Of a stretch of DNA of 64,000 bases, positions 22,770 through 43,300 are shown in pieces (the stretch's first letter is position 1; each line of letters begins with the position of its first letter). The DNA is taken from the NCBI GenBank assembly GCA_946807835.1, contig OX327699.1, positions 22,928,014-22,992,013 of the forward strand, written 5' to 3'. The DNA comes from Ailanthus altissimus (Eukaryota; Streptophyta; Magnoliopsida; Sapindales; Simaroubaceae). Below the pieces are notes generated by a model. That model saw nothing but the letters and a program-made list of their open reading frames with translations. It searched no databases and was not told where the DNA came from. The translations under genes were made by a program, and so were the position numbers.

Positions 22770-25660
22770 CTTAAATTAACGAAGAACTGGAAATTCATCC
22801 AGCCAGAATTTTACATCAGGATAGTTGAAAAAGAACTAGGCTAACTTATGAGCCATTTCAACATGAGTTGTAGGCATAAATTTGATTGAGATTTGAACTT
22901 CAGCTTGCATCAAATTCTGAATATCTCTAATAACCCATTTGATATCTTTTAGAGTTTGGATAGAGCTCCCAATCAGCTGTACCACATTCCTGGAGTCAGA
23001 AACTACTATGACACCTTGTAAATTGAGGCTCTTAGCAAACTCCAGGCTGCAGAGAATAGCATTCGCTTCTGCAATCTCAACATCAGACTGATAGGTTCCA
23101 CGAGAGACTGCTATAGCAATGATACAATCCTGCTAATTCAGCACAACAGCCCTAGAACCAGCTCTTCCTCTGTCTTTCTCGATAGCAGCATCTACCAATA
23201 CTTTAAAGTCATTTCCCATTGCAGCTATATCATCACCACCTACCACTGTGCTCTTCATCCTTCTATAAGATTGCTTTGGTAGGGTGTTGGCACTAAAGAA
23301 TAGAGATAGGCTTCAGTTTTCTCGATTACTTGGGCAGTGTTTTCCATAACCCCTTATATTACAAATATGTTCCTAGTTTTCCAACTAGCCCACAAGTACA
23401 TTATAACTTTCTCGAATTCATTGTTGATAGTGACAGTCTTCATGTATTCTAAAAAATCCCATAGGTCCTTCACATTTATGTTCTTGATCGCTTCAGCAAA
23501 TGGAGAGCACTTTCGAATTTTTTTTTGTTAATCTGTAGGATACTAAAGCATGAAAAGGGGTTTCCTTGTCCTTGAAACATCCGCTGCATAAGGGGTCAGT
23601 AAGTATTTTCTTTGCTACAAGTGCACACCTTGTGGGCAAGATGTTATGAAGGGCTCTCCAAATGAAGATTCAGATCTTATGAGGGACTCCACTATTCCAT
23701 AGTGTCATCCGTCGATTACTTGTGTGATTTGAAGGGCCTGCCATATCCATGTGTTTCCTTTGCATAACAGTGTGGTATGCACTCTTGACAGTAAACAGCC
23801 CCCTTTTATTGAAGTGCCAGCAGATAGAGTCACCCAGTGGAGCCTTAGGCAGAGGGATCTTATGGATTATTTCAACATCTGCTTATAGGAAGTGGTGATG
23901 GATGAGGTATGTTCTCCATTGGTTTTGCCAATTCAATAATAAACAAACCTTTCCATTTACATGAAGAGACGGAGGGGATATTGGCTTTAGGGTGTATCTT
24001 TTGGGATCCAATTACTTTTGTAAATGTCAACCTGGCTTCCATCATGAATGAGCCATCTGATACCATTCTTTAACAACTCCTTGCCCCAAAATTATACTTC
24101 TCCATATGTATGAGGGTATGTGACTCAGGTTTGCCTCCAAAAAGTGCCCATGCTTGAAGTATGATACCTTCAAGACTTTGCTTACTAGGGAGTCAAGATT
24201 TTGGAGAAGTCTTCATCCTTGTCAGGCCAATAGAGCCTGATTGAAGCATGTGAAGTCCCCGAATCCAAGCCCACCCAAGCTCTTGCTCTTGCACAACTTG
24301 TCCCAACTGACCCAATGGAATTTCCTCTCACCAGCCTCATTGGAGTGGAATTTCCTCTCACCAGCCTCATTGGAGCCCCACTAATTATTTTATTCAGATC
24401 ATCACACAAAGAGGCTGGAAATTTGAAGACACTCATAGCAAAAGTAGGCACAGCTTGTGCCACCGCTTTGATGAGGACTTCCCTGTCTTAACTGAAAAAT
24501 AAATTCTCTTGCCATCCTCTCTAACCTTGTTACACATTTTTAACTTTGTCTCGTTAAAGAAACTACGTTTGCTCCTACCAATGATAGAGGGGGGGCCAAT
24601 GTATCTCTCATGCTCGGATACACTCCTCAATTGGAAAATGACTTGGATGACCTTTTTTTGTAGAACTTGGGGTGTTAGGACTAAAGGTTGTGAAATATTT
24701 TCCAAGGTTGAATATTTGTCCAGAGGCTTTTGTATAGCAATCAAATACATCCTTAAGGTTAATGCAATTTGTAGTGCTTGTCTTTGCAAATACTAAGCTA
24801 TCATCCACAAAGAGCAAGTGAGAGATGGAGGCTATACTACCAAATTTTATGACATCCAGTCCATGATCAGCTTCTGCCTTCAATAAAAGACTAGAGAAAG
24901 CCTCAATACATATCAGGAAAATGTAGGGGGATAAAGGGCATCCTTGCCTGAGGCCTATTTCTGGAGTTTTTCCCCCCTTCACTTCACCATTGATCAAAAC
25001 CGAGAAGGAGGTGGATTTAACCATCTTATTGTCAGTTGGACCCAATCCATTGCAAATCCCATCTTCATCATTGAAGCCTCCAAGAATGGCCACTTCACTC
25101 GGTTGAAGGCTTTGCTAGTGTCTAGCTTCAAAGATATCAAACCATTTTTACCCTTCTTTTTGCATTTGAGCTTGTGAAGACATTCAAAGCCGATAATGAC
25201 ATTGTCTGTTATAAGTCTTCCAGGTATAAAAGCACTTTGATTAGGGCCTATTATCTTGGAGAGCACTGGTTTAAGCCCATTAGCAATACATTTAGCAACA
25301 AATATGTATATGACATTACATAAGCTAATGGTTTGTAATCAATCATTTTATGAGGGTTGGAAACCTTAGGAATAAGGGCAATATGGGTGTGATTAAGTTG
25401 AGCAATGCTACGTTTAGAATTTAGCACATAAAGGCAAGCATTAGTTGTTTGCTGTCCCACCTCAAGTGCTTTTGAAAAAATCCAGCTGGTAAGCCATCAG
25501 GACCGGGAGCCTTGAAGGGGCTGGACTGCCAAACAGCTTGAGATACCTCATCTTTAGAGAAGGGTTGCAATAAGGCCACATTCATTTTAAAAGGTACTCT
25601 CTTGGATAAGCCAATGAGGGCCGCTGCAATGAGGTTACTGCTGGGATTGAATTGGACTGA
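22770..25660 (-). pseudogene. Dead non-LTR retrotransposon (LINE, L1-type) with reverse transcriptase, zf-RVT and RNase H-like domains
   Basis: Read on the minus strand, fragments appear in the normal order of a plant LINE ORF2. First, the finger region has SPFKAPGPDGLPAGFFQ (about 25530-25470). Next come reverse transcriptase blocks: IIGPNQSAFIPGRLITDN (25250-25200), GLRQGCPLSPYIF (about 24960-24910) and the catalytic LLFVDDSLVF (about 24820). A zinc-binding linker follows (about 24100-23560). Last is an RNase H-like domain of the RVT_3 kind (about 23250-22850, with VDAAIEKDRGRAG and EIAEANAILCSLEFA). Several frameshifts and stops separate the pieces. The endonuclease region upstream is missing, so it is 5'-truncated. 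The 3' end on the minus strand runs GAATTTCCAGTTCTTCG into a homopolymer tract at 22754-22770. Confidence 0.85.
24316..24375. repeat. Perfect 30-bp tandem duplication inside the LINE
   Basis: The unit starting TGGAATTTCCTCTCACCAGC occurs at 24316-24345 and is repeated exactly at 24346-24375. Being 30 bp it keeps the frame, giving [10 protein letters not shown] twice in the minus-strand translation. The exact identity points to a duplication younger than most other damage in this LINE. Confidence 0.9.
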
Positions 25661-26518
25661 GAAAAATGATTAAGACACAAATTCATTTAGGGATTAAACT
25701 TGGATCGAGAAAAATGATATAATTATTAAATGAATTAAAATTTATGTTACCGTTTTAATAATTATGTTGAATTTATACTTGAGTATTGGAATTAGCAAAT
25801 TCGTTTATGACGTATTATTATTTGAATAATTAGATTGGTGAATTCATTTAAAAAATATTTAGAGGAATAATTTACTTAAGTTTATTAAATTTGTTTAAAA
25901 TTTATGTAAAATATAATATATTTGATAATTTAAATAACATGTGATTTTATCATTTTAAAATAATAAACATGTATGCAAATTAAATCATATTAATAATTAT
26001 ATAAATAAACTAAATTATGTTTAACCGTGTAAATAAATTAAATTATGTACATTCATATAAAAGAATTCAATATAACTTATTTATTAAGCACGTCTAATTA
26101 TTTTGTGTCCTATAATTTATTTAATAAATAAATCAAATATGTGTTTAGTTGTATAATTTATTTACTTGAATGAAACATGTAAGTGGATTTAAACTCAAAA
26201 CCTCGTGATCCATCCAAAAGGATTTTACAAACTAAACTAATACTCACAAAAACTTTTGCAACTTGTTTACATTATATGTCAATAATTTTTAATTCATCTC
26301 TAAAATTATTATTAGTTATTAATATATGTTATAAACTTTATGTTAAACTACTTTTTTTATGTAGTTTCTTAAATAAAATTATATAAATAATTTATTTTTT
26401 ATATTAAATTAACAATATCTTTATTCATCATTTGAATATGAATATTATCACTTGATTTTTTTTAATGAAAAATAACAAAAACCCTTTCGGATTTGAAACG
26501 ATGACTTTTGTGGTTATT
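25661..26518. other. AT-rich intergenic DNA
   Basis: No gene or RNA is supported. AATTCATTTA occurs at 25680-25689, close to the truncated 5' end of the LINE, and at 22731-22740 beyond its 3' end; this could be the LINE's target duplication but the intervening bases make that uncertain. Confidence 0.4.
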
Positions 26519-26685
26519 AATACTATTCTATGACAGAGCATGGGGGCTCAGCCAAGTTGGCTAAGCTCCCCAAGGACTCACATCCCCACTTGGGTTCGAC
26601 CCCCCCTCCCCCTCAGGTGGTGCGGAAATGATGATAAATATTGTAATCCCTCCTTTTAAAAAAAAATAAATACTATTCTATGACA
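26519..26685 (+). mobile_element. tRNA-derived SINE with perfect 17-bp target duplication
   Basis: The body, 26536-26668 (133 bp), is flanked by AATACTATTCTATGACA at 26519-26535 and 26669-26685, an exact 17-bp direct repeat. Inside is an RNA polymerase III type 2 promoter: an A-box-like GGCTCAGCCAAGTTGG (26545-26560) and an exact B box GGTTCGACCCC (26593-26603). The body ends in TTTTAAAAAAAAATA, the A-rich tail expected from target-primed integration. Composition (GC-rich head in very AT-rich surroundings) also marks it as foreign. The perfect flanking repeat implies a fairly recent insertion mobilised by LINE machinery. Confidence 0.85.
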
Positions 26686-29600
26686 TAATTAAGTTCACAT
26701 TATATATTTTTTGTTTTATATGTACGAAGTATGTATTATGCATAAAATTTTATGTTAAAAAAAGGTGCTTTTTAGTAAATTTTAAACATTAGTGGACGTA
26801 CTTAATATTTAGCAAACCTTGAGAGGGACAGTGTTTGCAGATTATTAGTCACAACTATTACTCATTACAGGACTTCCAATTTTTTGTTGGGGTGCCGCAC
26901 AAGCACAACTTTTAATATATATACATATATATATATATATCTATATATATATATATTTGCTGCCACATAAATTACAATAACACACTAAAAATTGAAATTA
27001 CATAAAAATTAATATTTGTTGTGAGGTATTATATATTAAAATAGGTCTACATATATCAATTAATTGTACATTATTAATTATCTATTTTGTTGTCTATTAA
27101 AAATAATCAAATAAAATTTATTTATTATTGAACTTTTAGAGCATCACGTATGGTATGGGCTTTAATGTGTAGACACCTAATTATTTTATTTTATTTTATG
27201 ATGGACCAAAATAAAATAAAATATTATAAATAATATGTTAAGCTTCCCAGTCTAAACTTTAAAGTATTATTCATTCACATCCCATTAGTGAGTGACGACA
27301 GCTTTTCTCTCATAAAAAAAAAGTTTAAACGTAGAAGACATCAACTCTAATTTTTTTACGTTTCCATGAATTTAAGTACGCTTTCAATTTTATTATTCTT
27401 AATGATTTAATATAAAATTCTGATTATGATAATTCTTTCATCTATCAAAATTTTTATCCTACATCTATAAATATAAGGGTAAGGGTTAACCCATTAGTTG
27501 TAGTATATCAATCTAAGTTTCATTCCGATAGTAAAAAAATGATATATCAATAATTCTATCTAACGTGAACCGATCTCAGTCATATACTCCAATTATAATT
27601 ACGATGGTGATAGATTTAGCCGCAATTATGGTGATAGATTCGGCTGCAATTGCAGACGCTATAGTTTACTATGCCCCTTTATTAATGAATTCAAGTGTCT
27701 GGCTCGGGATATTTGATTTTACCACCTTTCGATTTCACCTATTCAGTGGAAAATTGTTTATTTTATTCTTTATTTTGTTTTTATTTTTTTTTATAAGAGA
27801 AATAAAATTCTTTATATATTTTTATTTAGTATAAACTTTCTTCCACTTAGGTTTTTATTTATGGGGAATTTTCTTTTCTTAAATTTTATTTTCAAGTGAT
27901 TTTTTTATGTTGGATGATATTTTGTGGTGGCTACTATTTATGACTTTAGACTTTTGTTTTAGGTGGTTTTTTTGGGTTGGATGATATTTTGCAATGGCTG
28001 GTATTCATATATATAACTTTATGTCCATATCTAAACAAATATCTTATGTTAAGAGTGATCTCTATAATTCTTTCATTATTGTACAAAAAGAAGGTCCAAA
28101 AATGGTGTTGGAGGGTCAAAGAAAGAGCGACAGATGAATTCCATTGAGCTTAATTAATCATTGTGTACGGGATCTGTTAATGTGGGTTGCTTAAAATAGC
28201 ACCTCCAATGCATAGAAAATTATTCTCTGAACTTTAAAGATGACACAAGATTCCATTGGCTCCCAAAAAAAAAAAAAAGTGTATTGTGATGGATTATTTG
28301 AAAAGCTTATTGTAATTATTATATTGGACTTTGAAATATACTGTGATATGAAATGTGTAAAGATTTGGTCAGAAAAAGCAATTAAGGGAAACCAGAGGGG
28401 GCCAAATGAAAACTTTCAAAAGAGACATCCAAAACTCAGTATTGCATTAATTACACAAAATGTAATTTCCAGCAACTTTAAACAAATTGAAGAATACGAC
28501 CCATGTCCCTTCATCATCTTCCTCACGTAGCAAGGATTTTGTTCTCCTCTTTGCATTCAGTTTTTCTGCATGAAACAAAGCTTTCCAAAGTTGAAAAGGA
28601 CTCGGACTTATGCTTCCGGGTACTCAGCTGACTCAAACAATCATTGTTTGTGACTAACATGAATGAAAATCCGAAAAGAAATCGGCTAGAAACCGAGCAA
28701 AATGAGTGTGGAACAACAGCTATATAAGGTATCGCTTTGCAAGAGACAGTGAAAGTAGAGAGGTATAAAGAGAGAAAGAAGCGGGGCTTTTAGAGAGAGA
28801 GAGAGAAGAAAAAAAACTCATAGAAAGAGAAAGTAAGTTGGAATATAGTGTAATTATGGGTTCAATTGTTTTTCAACTTAAGAAAATATACGTAAGTTTA
28901 TAAGAACATAATCATAATAAATTTTGACATTCTTTTTTTATTTTTTACTTTTATACCTATTAATTTTAAATTCTTAATTGATTGAGTTTTGAATTAAATT
29001 TAAAGATAAATTTTTAACTATCCAAAATTACTCCTTTAATTTTAGAAGCTCTTTTATGGACGGAGGATACTTTATTCCGACTCCTTTATTCTTTGAGTTG
29101 GTGGCAGAAAAAGTCTGGCCCGGTACTGGAATTCCAATTCTCTGCTCTAATATGGGCTTTTAAGCTTCTACCCAATACGATCTTGAATCTCTTGCCCTAT
29201 TTTAGACGACAAAATCACTTATTACATACATAAACTTTTTTTTATTCTTCACCGTGTAATTCAGGAATCAAGATATAATAATTATTCTAAAAAAATTCAG
29301 GATATAATAATTCCTAAAATATAAGAAATAAAATCATTTATAAAAATAAAAATAGTCTCGTCGCTTTGATTAAGATAATTTTTTATTAATATTTATTTAT
29401 AATTGTATTGTGAAATATGAATTTATTTGTTTAAATTTGTTGTAATAATATTAAAAATATAACATAATAAATACTTTTTATAACATCATAATTATTAAGT
29501 TTCGGTTAAGGACTTGGATGGTTTATATATATATATATATAATACGTTAAAAAAGCTGTTTATTCTCTATGCAACTTAAGTCAAATATTGACCTTTTCCA

Positions 29601-31200
29601 TGAAAATATCATTTTATTTAAAATAGGAAAATTTTAGAAAAAAGTTATTTTTTAATAGATTTTTTTTAATCACTTGTGATTTTTTTTTTGTAGATAAAAA
29701 ACACGAAGTATATATTTTTGCCTCTCAATTATATATTTTTTTTCTAAATTTGAACAACTCAAAGAAAAAAAAAACACTCAAACTCTGAAAAAAATACACT
29801 AATTTTATCTTAAATATTTGATAAAGTGAACGAATTTTTTTTAATATATTGACGTTAAATACTTAGTAAGTTTATCAAATTAAATATATATTATATAATA
29901 ATATTAAAAAATAAAATATATTTTTACAATAAATGTGTTAAAAATTAATATATTGGTTAAAAACAAATAAAAGTGGTGTCAAAATTGTATAAAATGAGTA
30001 AAAAAAATAAAATTAATGTGAAATTAGAGGGCTACCGATGTGACAAAAAGAGTGGCGTGCCTGGAATTACGCACCACGTGTAATCTATGGCCACATGATC
30101 AGCACGAAACAATAATAATTTTTGCTATATTATTTTTACTTTTAGGTCATTTTTTTTTTACCTATTTTTTGTTTGAGAAATTTTTTTAAAACCTTTAAAA
30201 ATATAAATTACATAATTTACATATAATAATTAGTAATAAAGTATTATCATTACACTTGGTTATAATATTTTTAATTAACTATTAAACTTTTATTAAGTAT
30301 GTGAGTTACAACATTTATATATTATTATTATTTATAAGTTTTATATATAATAAATATTAGAGATATATAAATGTTTATTTATTGTTAGAAGAATTATAAT
30401 ATACATGCATTTTTATTATATGGAGTTATTATATATTAAATTACTCTTATCAATTATTAAGTTATTATATAGACTAGATATTACTATATAAAAGATGTAT
30501 ATATATACTTAAAAAAAAGGGGCTTTGATGTGTGTGTCAATGAAAAAGAAAAAAGAGAATAAAGTGTTCTATGTATACATATGTTTATATATAATATTTT
30601 ACAATAATACATTTTTTTTATATTGTATGTTTTAAATAATTTTGATAATGAAAACTTAGTATGATTTTTTTATAATTGTGCTTATCAAATAAAGTGACTG
30701 CGAATACATGATTGAATATTAAAATTATATAAATCTATCACTACTTATATGAAGAGAGAATTATTTGATTTTAAGACAATAATATACGATACACATTTTT
30801 ATATTCAACATCATATTCTATATATATTTTTTATTTTTTAATTTTAATTTTATTTGTTCATAGTTTTATGTTGCAAATATTTAACAATATAAGTTTTAAT
30901 ATATTGTTAAACAAATTTAAAATAATTTTTAATTAACATTTTTTACAACATGTACCTATTTTTTTTATAATATTTACTTATTTTTATAATATCTATTAAT
31001 TTTTATTAATATTTATCACAGCATAAATTATTAATTATTAATTGAATATCTTATCAACTATTTGTCATAAAATGAAAGAAATATATTTTAAAGGTAAAAT
31101 TGTACAATAATAATTCTTTTAACTATTAAAAATTCAATGATTTTGTTAAAAAAAATCAAATAAAAGAGATTTATTTTCGAAAATTTCCCTTTGAAATATC
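26686..31200. other. Long AT-rich intergenic region upstream of XRN3
   Basis: No coding gene is supported across about 4.5 kb. It contains TA microsatellites (about 26910-26955 and 29528-29542), many homopolymers, and one promoter-like spot at 28.72 kb with a GA-rich tract downstream (listed separately). No reading frame shows a recognisable domain. Confidence 0.5.
28721..28840 (+). promoter_or_regulatory. Orphan TATA box with GA-rich leader-like tract
   Basis: CTATATAAGG places a good TATA box at 28721-28727. About 30 bp downstream begins a purine-rich stretch (28750-28835) with GAGAGAGAGAGAGAAG, typical of plant 5' leaders, ending in GAAAGTAAGTTGG, which contains a splice-donor-like GTAAGT (about 28831). 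No reading frame or family match follows before XRN3 at 31567. It could drive a non-coding transcript, serve as a distal leader exon for XRN3, or be a transposon relic. Confidence 0.35.
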
Positions 31201-31233
31201 CCGTCACCCCAATCTAAGACGGACAATCCAACC

Positions 31234-31495
31234 GGCCCAATGGCTTTTATAATATTTGACAAGACAAAACACCCCCCAATATTTCTCAAAATCTCCAATC
31301 TCTACCTGCCTTTTTCCCATCTGGTCAGGGGCATCACTGTCCCCCACTATTTATCACCGTGCCCTAATTGGACGCCTATGTGACAAAAAATTATTTTCTT
31401 TTGATGAGACAAAAAATCCTTTTCTTACAGAGCATACAAGCACAAAATTCAGAGCGTGGTTTCTTCTTTCGCATATTCCCTCTTAATTAGGGTTT
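31234..31495 (+). promoter_or_regulatory. XRN3 proximal promoter with site II and telo-box motifs
   Basis: GGCCCAAT at 31234-31241 is a site II element (reverse complement ATTGGGCC), a TCP-binding motif of growth-related genes. TTAGGGTTT at 31487-31495, 72 bp before the start codon, is a telo-box (reverse complement AAACCCTAA). The pair is a known signature of constitutive, growth-linked plant promoters such as those of ribosomal protein genes. No clear TATA box is seen, in keeping with that class. Function is inferred from motifs only. Confidence 0.5.
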
Positions 31496-31566
31496 CGAAT
31501 TCGAGTTGTTAGTTTCTCGGGTTTGGCGGGAGATTTTAATGAGATTGTGAACTCGAGTGTTTGGCA

Positions 31567-40391
<8,825 letters not shown>

Positions 40392-43300
40392 TATATACCT
40401 CTTCCCCGTTTGTCACCGTATCAATTTGTTGATAGAGATCCGTAAGGTCCAGTAGGGACATCAGACACGTGCCCCCCTCTGACCCCAGGTACTGAGTAAA
40501 ACAGTTTATTTCAAAAAAAAAAACAACTAGAGGAATAGATGTGTTGTATCTTATTTTTATTTGTTGTTTCGATTAAAAAGTAAGTCTTTGACATCTTAAT
40601 ATCATTACTTAGTCATTTTCTACTTCAAATGTTATTGTGATTTGGTTATATTACAGTAGAAATCATTATAACTTATAAAACATAACAAAAAGGTTTAGTG
40701 ATTTACATTAATGTTTTGAAAACGTGAAAAATTATAAATTTATTAAAGGAAAATGTTCAACAAAGTTTTTAGTCACACATTATTCTCCATATCATATCCA
40801 TCTGTCACGATCAATGTCATTGCCTGCTGCACTTTTTTATTCTGATTTTTCTTTTTGTCTTGAAATATTTGAGCTGTTTTTACTGGAAAATAATAAATCT
40901 TTTGAATTTGAACTCGTGAAAAAGGATAAATTTGTAAGTTGGTTTTTTTTTTCTCTTGAAATTAGAAAAAAAAATCGAGTGTTAAGTTCAACTAAGTTTC
41001 TGATGTTCTTGTTTGATTGTTAGTGTTGGTATTAACAAAATTTTAGAATATGCAATTATACAATATCTGAAGATTATTGACATTTCACAAATAATTTAAT
41101 GATGTGAAGCTGTGTTGGAGTGGAGACTTATTGGCAGGTTTTGAGGATGGATAGAAGTAAAGATCATCCTAAGTTAAATAGTGTTGAAGTAAAATTACTT
41201 TGTAGGGCGTATTAATGAAAATTCATGAAAGCCCAATAATTATTTAATAGCATCTTCAAACCTCGAAGCTTTGGCGATACTGAAATAAATTAAACAAGAT
41301 TCAAATAGACAAATTAAAAGTCGATCAAGATGGCACTGTACATGTTTGCACGTCTTGAGATGAGATCACAAAATCTTTGAATGAGAATAAAATTAATAGT
41401 TACCAAATAATCCGCCCTACACTGATATCAGATACGACGAGCCTTGAAAATGCCCAGACTAATTATCTTAATATTACACATATAAAGACTCTTAATATCT
41501 TAATTTTTAAAAAAATTATTTTGCAGGCCAAGAATAGTTCATTGTGGTAAGTGATAATAATAAGTCTGAAATAAAAGCATTTTATATGTGAATAATAAAA
41601 ATTAAAAAGAAAAAATCCCATCGACCAAGGGGCAAAGATTTGGAAGTGATTTCGATGATGGCAGGAGTCATATCGCATTCACATTGACATGGATAACATT
41701 TTTGTTAATAAAGTTGTTCATTTCTTTCGTTTTCGTGTTTATGTTGGTGTTGCCTTTTTACTCCTAATGCCGCACGTGTGCAGCGGAAGTCACAGCTTAG
41801 ATTTGTCGCAAGGTGGTGTCCCGTTATTTCTATATCCTTTACAATTGAGAAGCCTTTTGTTCACATTTTTTTAAATAAATTAACAAATTAATAGTTCGAT
41901 AATTTCCTCTTTAGCTTTTTGGAACGTTGGAACTTTCCATCAGTTTCACATAGGGGTCACACGTGTGCGTGTTTGGTCGGTGGCCCAACGTTTCGACACT
42001 TGTCAAACAGTTAGAGCGGTCGTCACTTTGCCCACTTGTTGCGGGGAACTTTTAATGCCACCCGTGTGGTTACCGCTTGTTGATGATATTATATGACGTC
42101 GGGAATATCTTCTCTTTTTAATGCATATATTTGTTCTTTTTTATCACAAAAGAAAGTGATTTTTAATTTTATTTTTGTGAAATAATGATTTATTTGATGA
42201 TGGTCCTTTTAATTCACGACGTTATTTATTAATAATATCAACTGATTTTGAGGATTTTAGTAAATATTTTAATGAGATTACACCCTTTCAATAGACCAAC
42301 TTCAATTTTATGGTTATACAATGACTTTGGCATGGAATGTTTTTGAATTTTATATTGATTTCTTGATTATAATAATTAGGATTTGAATTTTTTTTTATCA
42401 ATTTTGAAGACATAAAAAAATGTGACATATTGTATGTATCAAATTCTATTTAAAATCCACCACAAAATGATTCTTCATTTTTTTTTATCTGCTTGTCATG
42501 ATTGAGTTTGGATAGGTATAATATAAATAAAGTATCTAAATGAACAAATCAAATCAACCTTAAAGTTAAACACTAATAATTTAGTGCACAATCATCGCTT
42601 GGGGCCTCAAGATTTTTTTTAATGTATATCCTTAATAATTATTAACCTAATGATCTTAAGAATTGGGTTTTGGGGCCAAGACATTTTAGTGTGGGTTTAT
42701 AATTTCCGTCAATATTGATAAGATTGTTAAACTCCAAAACAAAATTAAAATAATTTAGCAATATATGTACATATATATATATATATATCTATATACATGT
42801 GGGCTTTGAAGGGATATGAGAAGCAAATCAAATGAAGTCACACATGACGTCTAGCTTTATAAACTTTTTTTTTTTTTTGGGCGGTCCTCAAGTTGCATTA
42901 GAGTCTACATAATGTCATAATGAAATGCTAATCATTGTATTAATATAACGCCATAAGAATTAATTTACAATTCCATTTTAATTTGAACAATATACATAGT
43001 TGAAATCTCACGTTAGTTATTGAGCAACTCGTATTAATTTACGATTAGATGATGCCTTTTATTATGATCTTAGCTAGCTAGAGCCAACCATGCGTGGTCT
43101 CACTTTCCATCATGCTTACTTAACATGCTAATTAATGTAATCATAATGATATATCAATAATAGCCTTAATAATACAAATTAAATTTTCAGTTTTTGTAAC
43201 CATATTAGCATTTATAAGTATAACAATTGAAATGAGCCATTTTCGTGCATGTCTTTCAATTAAAAAGGAACTTTGACTTATATTGACATTTTGCTAAAAA

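Noticed and set aside
26905..26955. TA dinucleotide run
   Set aside because: Ordinary microsatellite in AT-rich plant DNA; nothing further supported.
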